Position numbers and translations under genes: made by a program. A DNA stretch of 21,967 nt from DASZHA01 sp035938265 (lineage in GTDB: Bacteria; Chloroflexota; Dormibacteria; DASZGP01). The stretch spans positions 1 to 21,967 of the forward strand of contig DASZHA010000045.1 in NCBI GenBank assembly GCA_035938265.1. Reading direction: 5' to 3'. The notes below the pieces were generated by a model, which did no database searches, was not told the origin of the DNA, and saw only the letters and a program-made list of their open reading frames with translations. Positions 7,193 through 15,437 of the stretch are shown here, one piece after another. How positions within the stretch are numbered: the stretch's first letter is position 1; each line of letters opens with the position of its first letter.

Positions 7193-7708
7193 GTGAGCAG
7201 CGGCGTCCTCTTCGCGATCGCCTTCTACGTCGTCGCCGGCGCCACCCTGGTCTCGGCGCTGGCGGTGGTGATGCTGCGCAACATCGTCCGATCCGCGGTG
7301 GCCCTGATCGCCTGCTTCTTCATGGTCGCCTGGCTCTACCTGATGCTGAGCGCCGACTTCCTGTGGGTCGCCCAGCTGCTGATCTACGCCGGCGCCATCC
7401 CCGTGCTGATCGTCTTCGCGATCATGTTCACCCGCCGCTCGATGTCGGACACCAGCGCGCCGGACAGCAATGACCGTCCCTGGGCGGCGCTGGTCGGCGG
7501 AGGCATCTTCCTCCTCCTGGTCGCGGTGCTGGTCCCGGCGTCATGGAAGTTCGGTGATTGGCCCGGCCTGGCGGGGACCACGGCCAAGCTTGGCAACGAG
7601 CTGGTCAACCATTACGCGTTGCCCTTCGAGCTGATCTCGGTGCTGCTGGTGGTGGCATTGATCGGAGCCGTGGTGCTGGCCCGTCACGAGGGGTCGGACA
7701 CCACGTGA
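7193..7708 (+). CDS. nuoJ: NADH-quinone oxidoreductase subunit J
   Basis: A 171-residue ND6-type membrane subunit with five likely helices, part of the link between the quinone module and the antiporter-like pumps. The conserved third-helix region FLWVAQLLIYAGAIPVLIVF, about residues 55-75, includes the Tyr-Ala-Gly turn that forms a pi-bulge in studied complexes. The start is GTG at 7193, after a GGGGTAGGGGAG purine run. An ATG at 7185 is in another frame and stops after three codons. Its stop overlaps the nuoK GTG by four bases. Confidence 0.92.
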   Translation: MSSGVLFAIAFYVVAGATLVSALAVVMLRNIVRSAVALIACFFMVAWLYLMLSADFLWVAQLLIYAGAIPVLIVFAIMFTRRSMSDTSAPDSNDRPWAALVGGGIFLLLVAVLVPASWKFGDWPGLAGTTAKLGNELVNHYALPFELISVLLVVALIGAVVLARHEGSDTT

Positions 7709-8025
7709 CGTACATCGGGCTCGGTCACTTTCTCGTCGTCAGCGCCGGTCTCTTCGCCATCGGGGTCTACGGCCTGCTCAGCAAGCGCAATGCCATCAGC
7801 CTGCTGATCAGCGTGGAGATCATGTTCAACTCCGTCAGCCTCGCGCTGGCGGCCTTCGCGCGCTTCGGCTACAACGAGGTGCAGCCGCTGGCGGGGCAGG
7901 CCTTCGCGCTGTTCATCATCGCCATCGCTGCCGGTGAGGTCGCGGTGGCGATCGCCATCCTGCTGGTCATCTACCGCCAGCGGGCGACCGTCTGGGTCGA
8001 TGAGATCGACCTGATGAAATGGTGA
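7705..8025 (+). CDS. nuoK: NADH-quinone oxidoreductase subunit K
   Basis: A 106-residue, three-helix ND4L-type subunit (normal length about 100). It carries the two membrane glutamates of the proton path, E38 in ISVEIMFN and E78 in AAGEVAVAIAIL, equivalent to E. coli E36 and E72. I use the GTG at 7705, which overlaps the nuoJ stop (GTGA) and gives the expected MTYIGLGHFL start; a longer in-frame reading from 7558 only runs backwards through nuoJ. Thirty-four non-coding bases follow before nuoL. Confidence 0.93.
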   Translation: MTYIGLGHFLVVSAGLFAIGVYGLLSKRNAISLLISVEIMFNSVSLALAAFARFGYNEVQPLAGQAFALFIIAIAAGEVAVAIAILLVIYRQRATVWVDEIDLMKW

Positions 8026-8059
8026 CGACGCTGATCGCAATCACGGGTCAGGCGGACTG

Positions 8060-10006
8060 ATGGCCGACTTCCTGCAGCACAGCTTCGGCTACATGTGGCT
8101 GATCCTGCTGCTGCCGCTGGCGGCATTCCTGGTGATGCTGGGCATAACCTACGAGAACAAACGCACCTCGGCCTGGATCGGAATCCTGGCGGCGCTGGGC
8201 GCTGACGCCGTCTCGATCTGGGTCCTGGTCGCCGAGCTGGCCAAGCCGCAGCACCTCCAGTACCCGCTCGGGCTCTTCGGGGACTTCATCAACTTCGGCG
8301 ACTTCCACCTCTCCTTCGGCATCCTCGCCGACCCGCTGGCCGCGATGATGGTGGTGGTCGTCTGCAGCGTGAGCGCCCTGATCCAGTTCTACTCGCTGGA
8401 GTACATGCGGGGCGAGGAAGGTTACGTCCGCTACTTCGCCTTCATCTCTCTGTTCACCTTCTCGATGCTGCTGCTGGTCCTCAGTCCCAACTTCTTCCAG
8501 ACCTATGTCGGCTGGGAGCTGGTGGGCGTCTGCTCGTACCTGCTGATCGGGCACTACTTCAAGCGACCGTCGGCAGCCGCCGCGGCCAAGAAGGCGTTCA
8601 TCGTGACCAGGCTGGGCGACTTCCCCTTCCTGGTCGGTATCGGCTACATCTTTTTCCGCTTCCACGAACTCGACTTTTTCGCCCTCAGCTCGCACCACAT
8701 GTACACGGCCGGGCTGGTCAGCGTCGGCGGCCTCTTCGTGATGTCCCTGCTCGTGTTCAGCGGTGCGGTCGGTAAGTCGGCGCAGTTCCCGCTCCACGTC
8801 TGGCTGCCCGACGCCATGGAGGGCCCCACCCCGATTTCAGCCTTGATCCATGCCGCCACCATGGTCGCCGCCGGCGTCTACCTGGTGGCGCGCGCCTACG
8901 ACCTCTTCTCGGCCAGCCCCGGGGCGTTGGCGGTGATCGCCACCCTCGGCGCCCTGACCAGCGTGATGGCGGCGATATGGGCGGTCGCCCAGGACGACAT
9001 CAAACGCATCGTCGCCTACTCGACCATCAGCCACCTGGGCCTGATGATGTTCGGCCTCGGCGTGGGCGCCTACAGCGCCGGCGTCTTCCACCTCTTCACG
9101 CACGCCTGGTTCAAGGCCCTTCTCTTCCTCGGCGCCGGCTCCGTCATCCACGTGATGCACACCCAGGACATCTGGGAGATGGGCGGGCTGGGGCGGCGCA
9201 TGCGCTGGACCGCGGGCACCATGCTGGTCGGCTGTCTCGCCGCCGCCGGCATTTTCCCGTTCGCCGGGTTCTGGTCCAAGGACGCCATCATGTCCGCGGT
9301 ATTCGAGCTCAAGAACCCCGCCTTCATCGTCATCGCAATCCTGATCACCTTCTTCTCGGCGCTCTACATGTTCCGGCTGTGGTTCGTGGTCTTCACCGGG
9401 CAGACCGCCAAGCGCCGTGCCTTCGACCCCAAACGTGTGCACGAGTCGAACGGCATCATCCTTCTGCCACTCGTGATCCTGGCGGTGCTGGCCACAGTCG
9501 CCGGCTTCTGGGGGGCGCCCTTTGTGAAAGAGGGCTTCTCCAACTTCATCTTCTTCGGCGCCAAGCCGGAGCCCGAGACGGCCAACGCCATTGCCATCAC
9601 CGCCTCATTGGGGTCGGCGGTGCTGGGCGTGGTGGTGGCGGCGGTGTTCTACTGGCCGCGCTTCCAGCGGCTGTCGGCGGCGACCCTCACCCGTCGCTAC
9701 GCCCCGGTCTACGACTGGGCCCATAACAAGGGCTACTTCGACGAGATCTACGAGCACATGTTTGTCGCCCTGGGGCTCTACATCGGGCGCGCCGCCCAGT
9801 GGTTTGACCAGCACATCATCGACGGCTTCGTCGACGGGCTGGCCGATGGCTACCAGCTGGTGGCCCTCTACCTGCGCCGGCTCCAGAGCGGCCGTGTCCA
9901 GGGGTACGCCGTCGGGCTATTCGCCGGCGTGATCGTGATCGCCGTGCTGGCTCTGATCTTCGGTTCCGGCGGCAACCTCGCCGCCGTCGCGGGCTTCGCC
10001 AAATGA
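8060..10006 (+). CDS. nuoL: NADH-quinone oxidoreductase subunit L
   Basis: A 648-residue antiporter-like proton-pumping subunit at the far end of the membrane arm (ND5 type). The key glutamate is E153 in VGWELVGVCSYLLIGHYF, and the key lysine is K239 in GKSAQFPLHVWLPDAMEGPTP, equivalent to E. coli E144 and K229. A second Lys/His set lies in the DIKRIVAYSTISHLG segment. The C-terminal part (YDWAHNKGYFDEIYE followed by a last helix near residues 620-640) is the region that forms the lateral helix in NuoL. The ATG at 8060 has a modest AGGCGGA ribosome site. The stop overlaps the nuoM ATG (ATGA). Confidence 0.95.
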   Translation: MADFLQHSFGYMWLILLLPLAAFLVMLGITYENKRTSAWIGILAALGADAVSIWVLVAELAKPQHLQYPLGLFGDFINFGDFHLSFGILADPLAAMMVVVVCSVSALIQFYSLEYMRGEEGYVRYFAFISLFTFSMLLLVLSPNFFQTYVGWELVGVCSYLLIGHYFKRPSAAAAAKKAFIVTRLGDFPFLVGIGYIFFRFHELDFFALSSHHMYTAGLVSVGGLFVMSLLVFSGAVGKSAQFPLHVWLPDAMEGPTPISALIHAATMVAAGVYLVARAYDLFSASPGALAVIATLGALTSVMAAIWAVAQDDIKRIVAYSTISHLGLMMFGLGVGAYSAGVFHLFTHAWFKALLFLGAGSVIHVMHTQDIWEMGGLGRRMRWTAGTMLVGCLAAAGIFPFAGFWSKDAIMSAVFELKNPAFIVIAILITFFSALYMFRLWFVVFTGQTAKRRAFDPKRVHESNGIILLPLVILAVLATVAGFWGAPFVKEGFSNFIFFGAKPEPETANAIAITASLGSAVLGVVVAAVFYWPRFQRLSAATLTRRYAPVYDWAHNKGYFDEIYEHMFVALGLYIGRAAQWFDQHIIDGFVDGLADGYQLVALYLRRLQSGRVQGYAVGLFAGVIVIAVLALIFGSGGNLAAVAGFAK

Positions 10007-11598
10007 CACTGCTGAGCCTCGCTGCCCAGGTCGCCGCGGCCATCCCGACGCTGCCAGCGAGCCCGGCTCCATCAGGGACGGGGTCGGCCAGCAGCCCTCA
10101 GATCCTGCTTTCGATCATCGTCTGGCTGCCGCTGCTGGGGGCGCTGCTGGTGCTGTTCCTGCCGGGCAGGACGGAGGCCGACCAGGGCCGCATCAAGAAC
10201 GCTGCCCTGGTCTTCACCGGGATCCCGATGGCGGCCGCCCTCTTCGCCACTATCAGCACCTTCACGGAGCTGGGCATCGCCTACTCCGGTGGCTTCAAGT
10301 TCGAGGAGAACTACACGTGGATCGGCGCGTTCGGCGCGCACTACCACATAGGCGTCGACGGAATCAGCCTGCCGCTGGTGCTCCTATCGACCATCCTCTT
10401 CTTCGTCGCGGTGTTGGCTTCCTTGAACCTCAAGGTGCGCGTCAAGGAGTACTTCTTCCTGATCCTGGTCCTCGACATCGGGGTCACCGGCGTGTTCACG
10501 GCGATGGATCTGTTCCTCTTCTTCGTCTTCTGGGAGATCGAGCTGATCCCGATGTTCCTCCTGATCCTGATCTGGGGTGGGAAGCGTCGCGTCTACGCCG
10601 CCTGGAAATTCCTGCTCTTCACCATCGCGGCCTCGGCGATCCTGTTGCTGGCGATCCTGATCCTGTACTTCAAGGCGGGAACCGGCAGCTTCGACATGCA
10701 GGCGCTGGGGCAGGCCAAGCTGGCGCCCGAGCTGGCGGCGACGCTGTTCTGGCTGTTCTTCCTGTGCTTCATCATCAAGCTGCCGGCGTTCCCGCTTCAC
10801 ACCTGGCTGCCTGACGCCCACGTCGAGGCGCCCACCGCGGTGTCGGTGCTGCTGGCCGGGATCCTCCTGAAGATGGGAGGCTACGGCATCATCCGGATCT
10901 GCGTGGGGATGTTCCAGGCACAGACCAAGCAGTTCAGCATCGCCATCCTGGTCTTCGCCGTGGTTGGCATCATCTGGGGGTCGGTGGCGGCCCTGGTCCA
11001 GGACGACATGAAACGGCTGGTGGCCTACAGCTCGGTGGCTCACATGGGCTTCGTCCTGCTGGGCGTCTCGGCGCTGACCGCGGTTGCACTCAACGGCGCC
11101 GTGCTCCAGCTCTTTGCCCACGGCCTGATCACGGGAGCGCTCTTCCTCCTGGTGGGGTTGGTATACGACCGCACCCACACGCGCTCCATCCGCGAGATGG
11201 GCGGCCTGGCCCAGCGAATGCCGTACCTGGCGGCCGCGTGGGTGATCGCCGCCTTTGCCTCCGCCGGCTTACCGGGCTTCGCCGGGTTCATCGCCGAGTT
11301 CGAGATCTTCATCGGCAGCTTCGGGGTGCACAAGATCGGGACCTTCCTGGCCGTCTTCGGCGTGGTGCTGTCGGCGGCCTACCTGCTCTGGATGCTGGAG
11401 CGCGTGTTCTTCGGCAGTCTCAAGGAGGCCTGGGCCAAGCTCAAGGACCCGGGCCCGGTTGAGCTTGGCTACATGGTCGGGATGCTCGGCGTCATCCTTC
11501 TCGTCGGGGTGGCGCCCAAGCTCCTGACGCAGCTGATCAACTACGGCGTGGCCGGTCTCACCGCGGGCGGCTCGGTGCCGGCGAACCTGGGCCAATGA
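10003..11598 (+). CDS. nuoM: NADH-quinone oxidoreductase subunit M
   Basis: A 531-residue antiporter-like proton pump (ND4 type). The pumping residues are E178 in FWEIELIPMFLLILIWG and K259 in IIKLPAFPLHTWLPDAHVEA. The DDMKRLVAYSSVAHMGFV segment that follows holds the second channel residues. The N-terminus, about residues 1-40, is a Pro/Ala/Ser-rich leader before the first helix. The ATG at 10003 overlaps the nuoL stop. An alternative start inside the leader cannot be excluded. The stop overlaps nuoN by four bases. Confidence 0.95.
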   Translation: MTLLSLAAQVAAAIPTLPASPAPSGTGSASSPQILLSIIVWLPLLGALLVLFLPGRTEADQGRIKNAALVFTGIPMAAALFATISTFTELGIAYSGGFKFEENYTWIGAFGAHYHIGVDGISLPLVLLSTILFFVAVLASLNLKVRVKEYFFLILVLDIGVTGVFTAMDLFLFFVFWEIELIPMFLLILIWGGKRRVYAAWKFLLFTIAASAILLLAILILYFKAGTGSFDMQALGQAKLAPELAATLFWLFFLCFIIKLPAFPLHTWLPDAHVEAPTAVSVLLAGILLKMGGYGIIRICVGMFQAQTKQFSIAILVFAVVGIIWGSVAALVQDDMKRLVAYSSVAHMGFVLLGVSALTAVALNGAVLQLFAHGLITGALFLLVGLVYDRTHTRSIREMGGLAQRMPYLAAAWVIAAFASAGLPGFAGFIAEFEIFIGSFGVHKIGTFLAVFGVVLSAAYLLWMLERVFFGSLKEAWAKLKDPGPVELGYMVGMLGVILLVGVAPKLLTQLINYGVAGLTAGGSVPANLGQ

Positions 11599-13085
11599 CG
11601 GTCGACAGCCTGGTCTACTTCCTCCCCGAGCTGGTCCTGCTGGGGGCCGCCCTGGTGGTGATCATCGGCGGCCTGGTGCTGGAGGGCGGGCACGAGGACC
11701 GCCATTCCAGCGACATCACCCGGCTCTTCTCGGCCGGGGTGGCGCTCGTGGGCTGCCTCGGCGCCCTGGGCGCGCTCTACTACCTGGTTGGCAGGACGGG
11801 CACCCCGGTCGACCCGTTGGCGGGCGCCTTCGTAGTCGACCGGTATGCGATCTACGTCAAGGCGATCCTGGTGGTGTTCGCCATCGTCACCGTGCTGATG
11901 AGCTATCGCTACTCGGAGCGCCTGAAGCCGCACCAGTCGGAATTCCTCGGCCTGGTGCTGATCGCGACCGTGGGCGGCATGTTCATGGCCTCTGCCCGCG
12001 AGATGATCGAGGCCTATGTCGCGCTCGAGACGCTGTCGATCTCGCTGTACGTACTGGTTGCCTTCAACAAGGCCGACCGTCTCTCCTCCGAGGCCGGCTT
12101 CAAGTACCTGGTGGTCGGCGCCGCCAGCTCGGCCGTGCTGCTGTACGGCCTGGCCATCCTCTACGGGCTCACCGGTCGCACCGACCTGGTCGCGGTTGCA
12201 CAGGCGGTGGCCGCCGGGGGCGCCAACTCGCCCGCGCTGGCGCTGGCCACGATCCTGGTCGTCGGCGGGCTCTCCTTCAAAATCGGCCTGGTCCCGTTCC
12301 ACCAGTGGATCCCCGACGTATACCAGGGCGCTCCCACCCCCGTCACGGCCTTCGTATCGACCGCCTCCAAGGCTGCCGGGTACGGCCTGCTGATCCGGAT
12401 CCTGGGCACGGCGCTCCTGCCCATGAGCCATCAGTGGCAGATCTACCTGGCGGTGGCGGCCGCCGTGACGATGACGGTGGGCAACATCACGGCCCTCAGC
12501 CAGACCAGCGTCAAGCGGCTGCTCGGCTACAGCTCGATTGCCCATGCCGGCTACATCGTGATGGGCCTCGTCGCCATGGCCAACCCCAGCACCGCCAACC
12601 TCGGTCTCGCCGTGGTGCTGTTCTACATCCTGGTCTACGGGCTCAACAACCTTGCGGCCTTCGGTGCGGTGCAGGCGGTGGAGGACACGCTCGGCAGCGA
12701 CGAGATATCGGCCCTGGCCGGCTTCAGCAAGCGATCGGGGACGGTGGCGATGGTGTTGGCCCTGAGCATGCTCTCGCTCACGGGGATCCCGCCGCTGGTC
12801 GGCTTCTTCGCCAAGGTCTTCGTCTTCCTGGCGGCGGTGCAGGCCGGCTACAGCTGGCTTGTCCTGGTGGCAGTGATCAACAGCGCCGTCAGCGCCGTCT
12901 ATTACCTCAAGGTCGTCCGCAGCATGTACAGCGACGAAGGCGCGGTGGGGAGGCCGGTGCGTGTCGGCCCCGCGCTGGGGACCGCGCTTGGGATCGGCGT
13001 GGTATCGCTGCTTCCGCTGGTGATCGTGGCCAACGCATTCGTCGACCGCGCCCAGAAGGCGGCTGAGACCCTCTTCCTGAAGTAA
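11595..13085 (+). CDS. nuoN: NADH-quinone oxidoreductase subunit N
   Basis: A 496-residue antiporter-like proton pump (ND2 type), the last gene of the cluster. The key residues are E145 in ALETLSISLYVLVAF and K229 in LSFKIGLVPFHQWIPDVYQG. The conserved SVKRLLGYSSIAHAGYIVMG helix lies near residue 310. The ATG at 11595 overlaps the nuoM stop. It ends with TAA at 13083-13085, the only TAA stop among the nuo genes, directly followed by a GC hairpin. No further nuo gene follows, so nuoE, nuoF and nuoG are absent from this cluster. Confidence 0.95.
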   Translation: MTVDSLVYFLPELVLLGAALVVIIGGLVLEGGHEDRHSSDITRLFSAGVALVGCLGALGALYYLVGRTGTPVDPLAGAFVVDRYAIYVKAILVVFAIVTVLMSYRYSERLKPHQSEFLGLVLIATVGGMFMASAREMIEAYVALETLSISLYVLVAFNKADRLSSEAGFKYLVVGAASSAVLLYGLAILYGLTGRTDLVAVAQAVAAGGANSPALALATILVVGGLSFKIGLVPFHQWIPDVYQGAPTPVTAFVSTASKAAGYGLLIRILGTALLPMSHQWQIYLAVAAAVTMTVGNITALSQTSVKRLLGYSSIAHAGYIVMGLVAMANPSTANLGLAVVLFYILVYGLNNLAAFGAVQAVEDTLGSDEISALAGFSKRSGTVAMVLALSMLSLTGIPPLVGFFAKVFVFLAAVQAGYSWLVLVAVINSAVSAVYYLKVVRSMYSDEGAVGRPVRVGPALGTALGIGVVSLLPLVIVANAFVDRAQKAAETLFLK

Positions 13086-13103
13086 GCCGGCGCCGAGGCC
13101 GGC
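13086..13103 (+). terminator. GC hairpin after nuoN, possible terminator
   Basis: GCCGGC at 13086-13091 and GCCGGC at 13098-13103 form a 6-bp stem with the loop GCCGAG, starting at the first base after the nuoN stop. No U-tract follows, so it would be a weak or factor-assisted terminator, or an mRNA 3'-end stabiliser. The motif is short and could be a chance GC palindrome. Confidence 0.35.
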
Positions 13104-13122
13104 AGGCCGCGCTCCCAGCCAC

Positions 13123-13133
13123 TGTTAAATAGT
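13123..13133 (+). promoter_or_regulatory. AT-rich island upstream of the PBP gene, possible promoter
   Basis: TGTTAAATAGT is the only AT-rich stretch in the 92-base gap between nuoN and the PBP gene. TAAATAGT (13126-13133) recurs exactly at 17005-17012, in the other long intergenic gap. It is a poor match to TATAAT and no -35 is evident, so it may belong to an alternative sigma factor or another regulator. Confidence 0.3.
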
Positions 13134-13177
13134 GAGGCGATGAGGGAGCGCGACCGGGTGCCGCCGGGCGTCGGGCG

Positions 13178-15427
13178 ATGACCGAGTTCCGTCGCCGTCG
13201 ACGGCGCTGGCGCTGGGGCCGCATCCTCGCCGTGGTAGCGGTGCTGGCGGCGGTGTCGCTGGTGTGCGGGAACATGGCCTGGTCGTCCTACACCGCCGAC
13301 CTGCCATCGGTGTACGAGCTCGGCACCGCCTCGCTCTCGCAGGTCACCCGCATCTATGCCAGCGACGGCACCACCTTGATCGAGGAGCGGTACCGCGAGA
13401 ACCGGACGGTCGTGCCTCTCAGCGGTATTTCGCAGGCGCTGCAGGACGCCACCATCGCTGTTGAGGACCGCGACTTCTACGCGCACAAGGGCTTCGACCT
13501 GCCACGCATCGCCGGCGCCGCGATGTACGACCTGACCCATGGCTCGGCTACCCAGGGCGCCAGCACGATCACCATGCAGGTGGTCAAGAACACCGTGCTT
13601 CCGCCCGACAGCGGAAGCGCACCGTCCATCGACTGGAAAGTGAAGGAGCTGATCCTGGCCTCCGAGGTCGAGGACCGCTACTCCAAGGAGCAGATCCTGG
13701 CCCTGTACCTCAACTCCATCTATTACGGGCGCTCGGCCTATGGCATCGAGGCCGCGGCGGAGACGTATTTCCAGCGTCCGGCCACCGAGCTGACCCTGGC
13801 AGAGGCCGCCTTCCTGGCCGGCCTTCCGCAGAGCCCGGCGCGTTACGACACCTCAACCCCCGCGGGGTTGGCCGCCGCCCGGGCGCGGCAGCGCGTCGTC
13901 CTTGACGCCATGGTCGCGACCGGGAAGCTATCGCCGTCCACCGCCGACGTGGCCTACTCCATCGACATCGGTGGCGAGATCGGCTCCGCCCCGCCGCGCC
14001 CCCAGGCCGGTCGGGTCAGCGCCGCCCCGCACTTCGTCGACTACGTCCTCGACCAGCTTCGCCAGCGGCTGGGTGACGAGGTCGTCGCCCGTGGCGGTCT
14101 GACCGTCGTCACCACGCTCTCGCTCCGAGCACAGCAGCTGGCGCAGACCGCCGTCCAGGATGAGGTCGCGGCGGTCGCCAGGACGACCCGGTCGATCCCC
14201 AGCGACGCGGACGGCCAACCGGCCTCCGGGCCGAACAACGGCGCAGCCCTGGTGATCGCGCCGCAGACCGGCGCGATCCTGGCCATGGTTGGCAGCCGCG
14301 ACTACAACGACCCCGCCATTAACGGCGCTCGCAACATGACGGTTGACGAGCCGCGGCAGGTGGGCTCGAGCTTCAAGCCCTACACCTACGCCACCGCGCT
14401 GGGCTCGGGCTACACGCCCAGCACTATGCTGGAGGACGGCAATCCCAACTTTCCCAGCGACCCCACCTATCACCCCCACGACTTCGACAACAAGCAGATG
14501 GGAAACATCACCCTGTCGACATCGCTGCAGCAGTCCCGCAACATCTCGTCGGTCCACCTCTTCGAGGCCCTGGGAGCGGCCCGCGTCTTCGCCACCGCCC
14601 AGAACCTTGGCATCCCCCCGCAGGACCTGAAGTCGACTGGCCTCAGCGCCACCCTTGGCACCAACGAGCTGCGGATGATCGACCATGTCGCCGCGTTCGG
14701 GGCCTTTGGCAACGGCGGTCGTCGCGTGCGTCCCTGGTCGATCGTCAAGGTCACCGACAGCCACGGCAAGGTGCTCGATGACGGCAGCGGCCACCAGCTG
14801 ACACCGGCCATCTCCCCGACGGTGGCGGCGACCCTGACCGGGATCCTCAAGGGCGCAGTGCCGTCGACGTACCAGCTCGCCATCCCCGTGGCCGGCAAGT
14901 CCGGCACGACAGAGCACTACACCGATGCCTGGTTCATCGGCTACACCACCGACCTGGTGGTGGGGGCGTGGATGGGTCGCTCAGACTCGCGCTCGGCCCG
15001 ACTCCATATGAACGGCGTCTACGGCGAGATCAGCGCCGGCTATGTGATGCGCGATTTCTTCAAGGCCTGGTACGGCAGCGCCAAGCCCGCAGAGTTCGTT
15101 TCGCCGGAACCGTCGTCCTGTGGACGTGGCGTCGTCGAGTTACCCCTGGCGCCGCCGCCGGCCGCCGGCTCGATCCCCGCGGCTCCCTTCCAGTACCCAT
15201 CGCCGGTGCCGACGCCCTCGCGCGCGTCACTGCCAACGCCGAGCCCGCGGTCGACGCCCCAGTCCAGGTCCACGCCCTCACCCCGGGCGTGCCCCACTCC
15301 TCCCGGCAGGGGCGTGATCGAGACGCCGCCCGCGCTGGCGCCGGCGGTGCCCCCCGCCTCGGTTCTACCGGTGTACTCGCCAACTCCGTCCTCTGCTACG
15401 ACGCCCGGGGCCACGCCCACGCCGTGA
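13178..15427 (+). CDS. Class A penicillin-binding protein (bifunctional glycosyltransferase/transpeptidase)
   Basis: A 749-residue peptidoglycan synthase. A very basic cytoplasmic start (RRRRRRWRWGR) precedes one membrane helix at about residues 15-37. The GT51 glycan polymerase domain, about residues 65-240, shows the catalytic E96 in EDRDFYAHKGFD, then GASTITMQVVKN (Met where many have Gln) and YLNSIYYGRSAYGIEAAA. The transpeptidase domain, about 355-640, has S397-x-x-K400 (SSFK), S453-R-N455 and K574-S-G instead of KTG. The last 110 residues are Pro, Ser and Thr rich and probably span or bind the wall. The ATG at 13178 is the only upstream start before an in-frame stop and has a weak ribosome site. 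The next gene starts 10 bases after its stop. Confidence 0.93.
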   Translation: MTEFRRRRRRWRWGRILAVVAVLAAVSLVCGNMAWSSYTADLPSVYELGTASLSQVTRIYASDGTTLIEERYRENRTVVPLSGISQALQDATIAVEDRDFYAHKGFDLPRIAGAAMYDLTHGSATQGASTITMQVVKNTVLPPDSGSAPSIDWKVKELILASEVEDRYSKEQILALYLNSIYYGRSAYGIEAAAETYFQRPATELTLAEAAFLAGLPQSPARYDTSTPAGLAAARARQRVVLDAMVATGKLSPSTADVAYSIDIGGEIGSAPPRPQAGRVSAAPHFVDYVLDQLRQRLGDEVVARGGLTVVTTLSLRAQQLAQTAVQDEVAAVARTTRSIPSDADGQPASGPNNGAALVIAPQTGAILAMVGSRDYNDPAINGARNMTVDEPRQVGSSFKPYTYATALGSGYTPSTMLEDGNPNFPSDPTYHPHDFDNKQMGNITLSTSLQQSRNISSVHLFEALGAARVFATAQNLGIPPQDLKSTGLSATLGTNELRMIDHVAAFGAFGNGGRRVRPWSIVKVTDSHGKVLDDGSGHQLTPAISPTVAATLTGILKGAVPSTYQLAIPVAGKSGTTEHYTDAWFIGYTTDLVVGAWMGRSDSRSARLHMNGVYGEISAGYVMRDFFKAWYGSAKPAEFVSPEPSSCGRGVVELPLAPPPAAGSIPAAPFQYPSPVPTPSRASLPTPSPRSTPQSRSTPSPRACPTPPGRGVIETPPALAPAVPPASVLPVYSPTPSSATTPGATPTP

Positions 15428-15437
15428 GCAGGGGCCG

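Noticed and set aside
7558..8025. Apparent 155-residue NuoK
   Set aside because: The upstream part is an out-of-frame reading of nuoJ; NuoK homology begins at GTG 7705.
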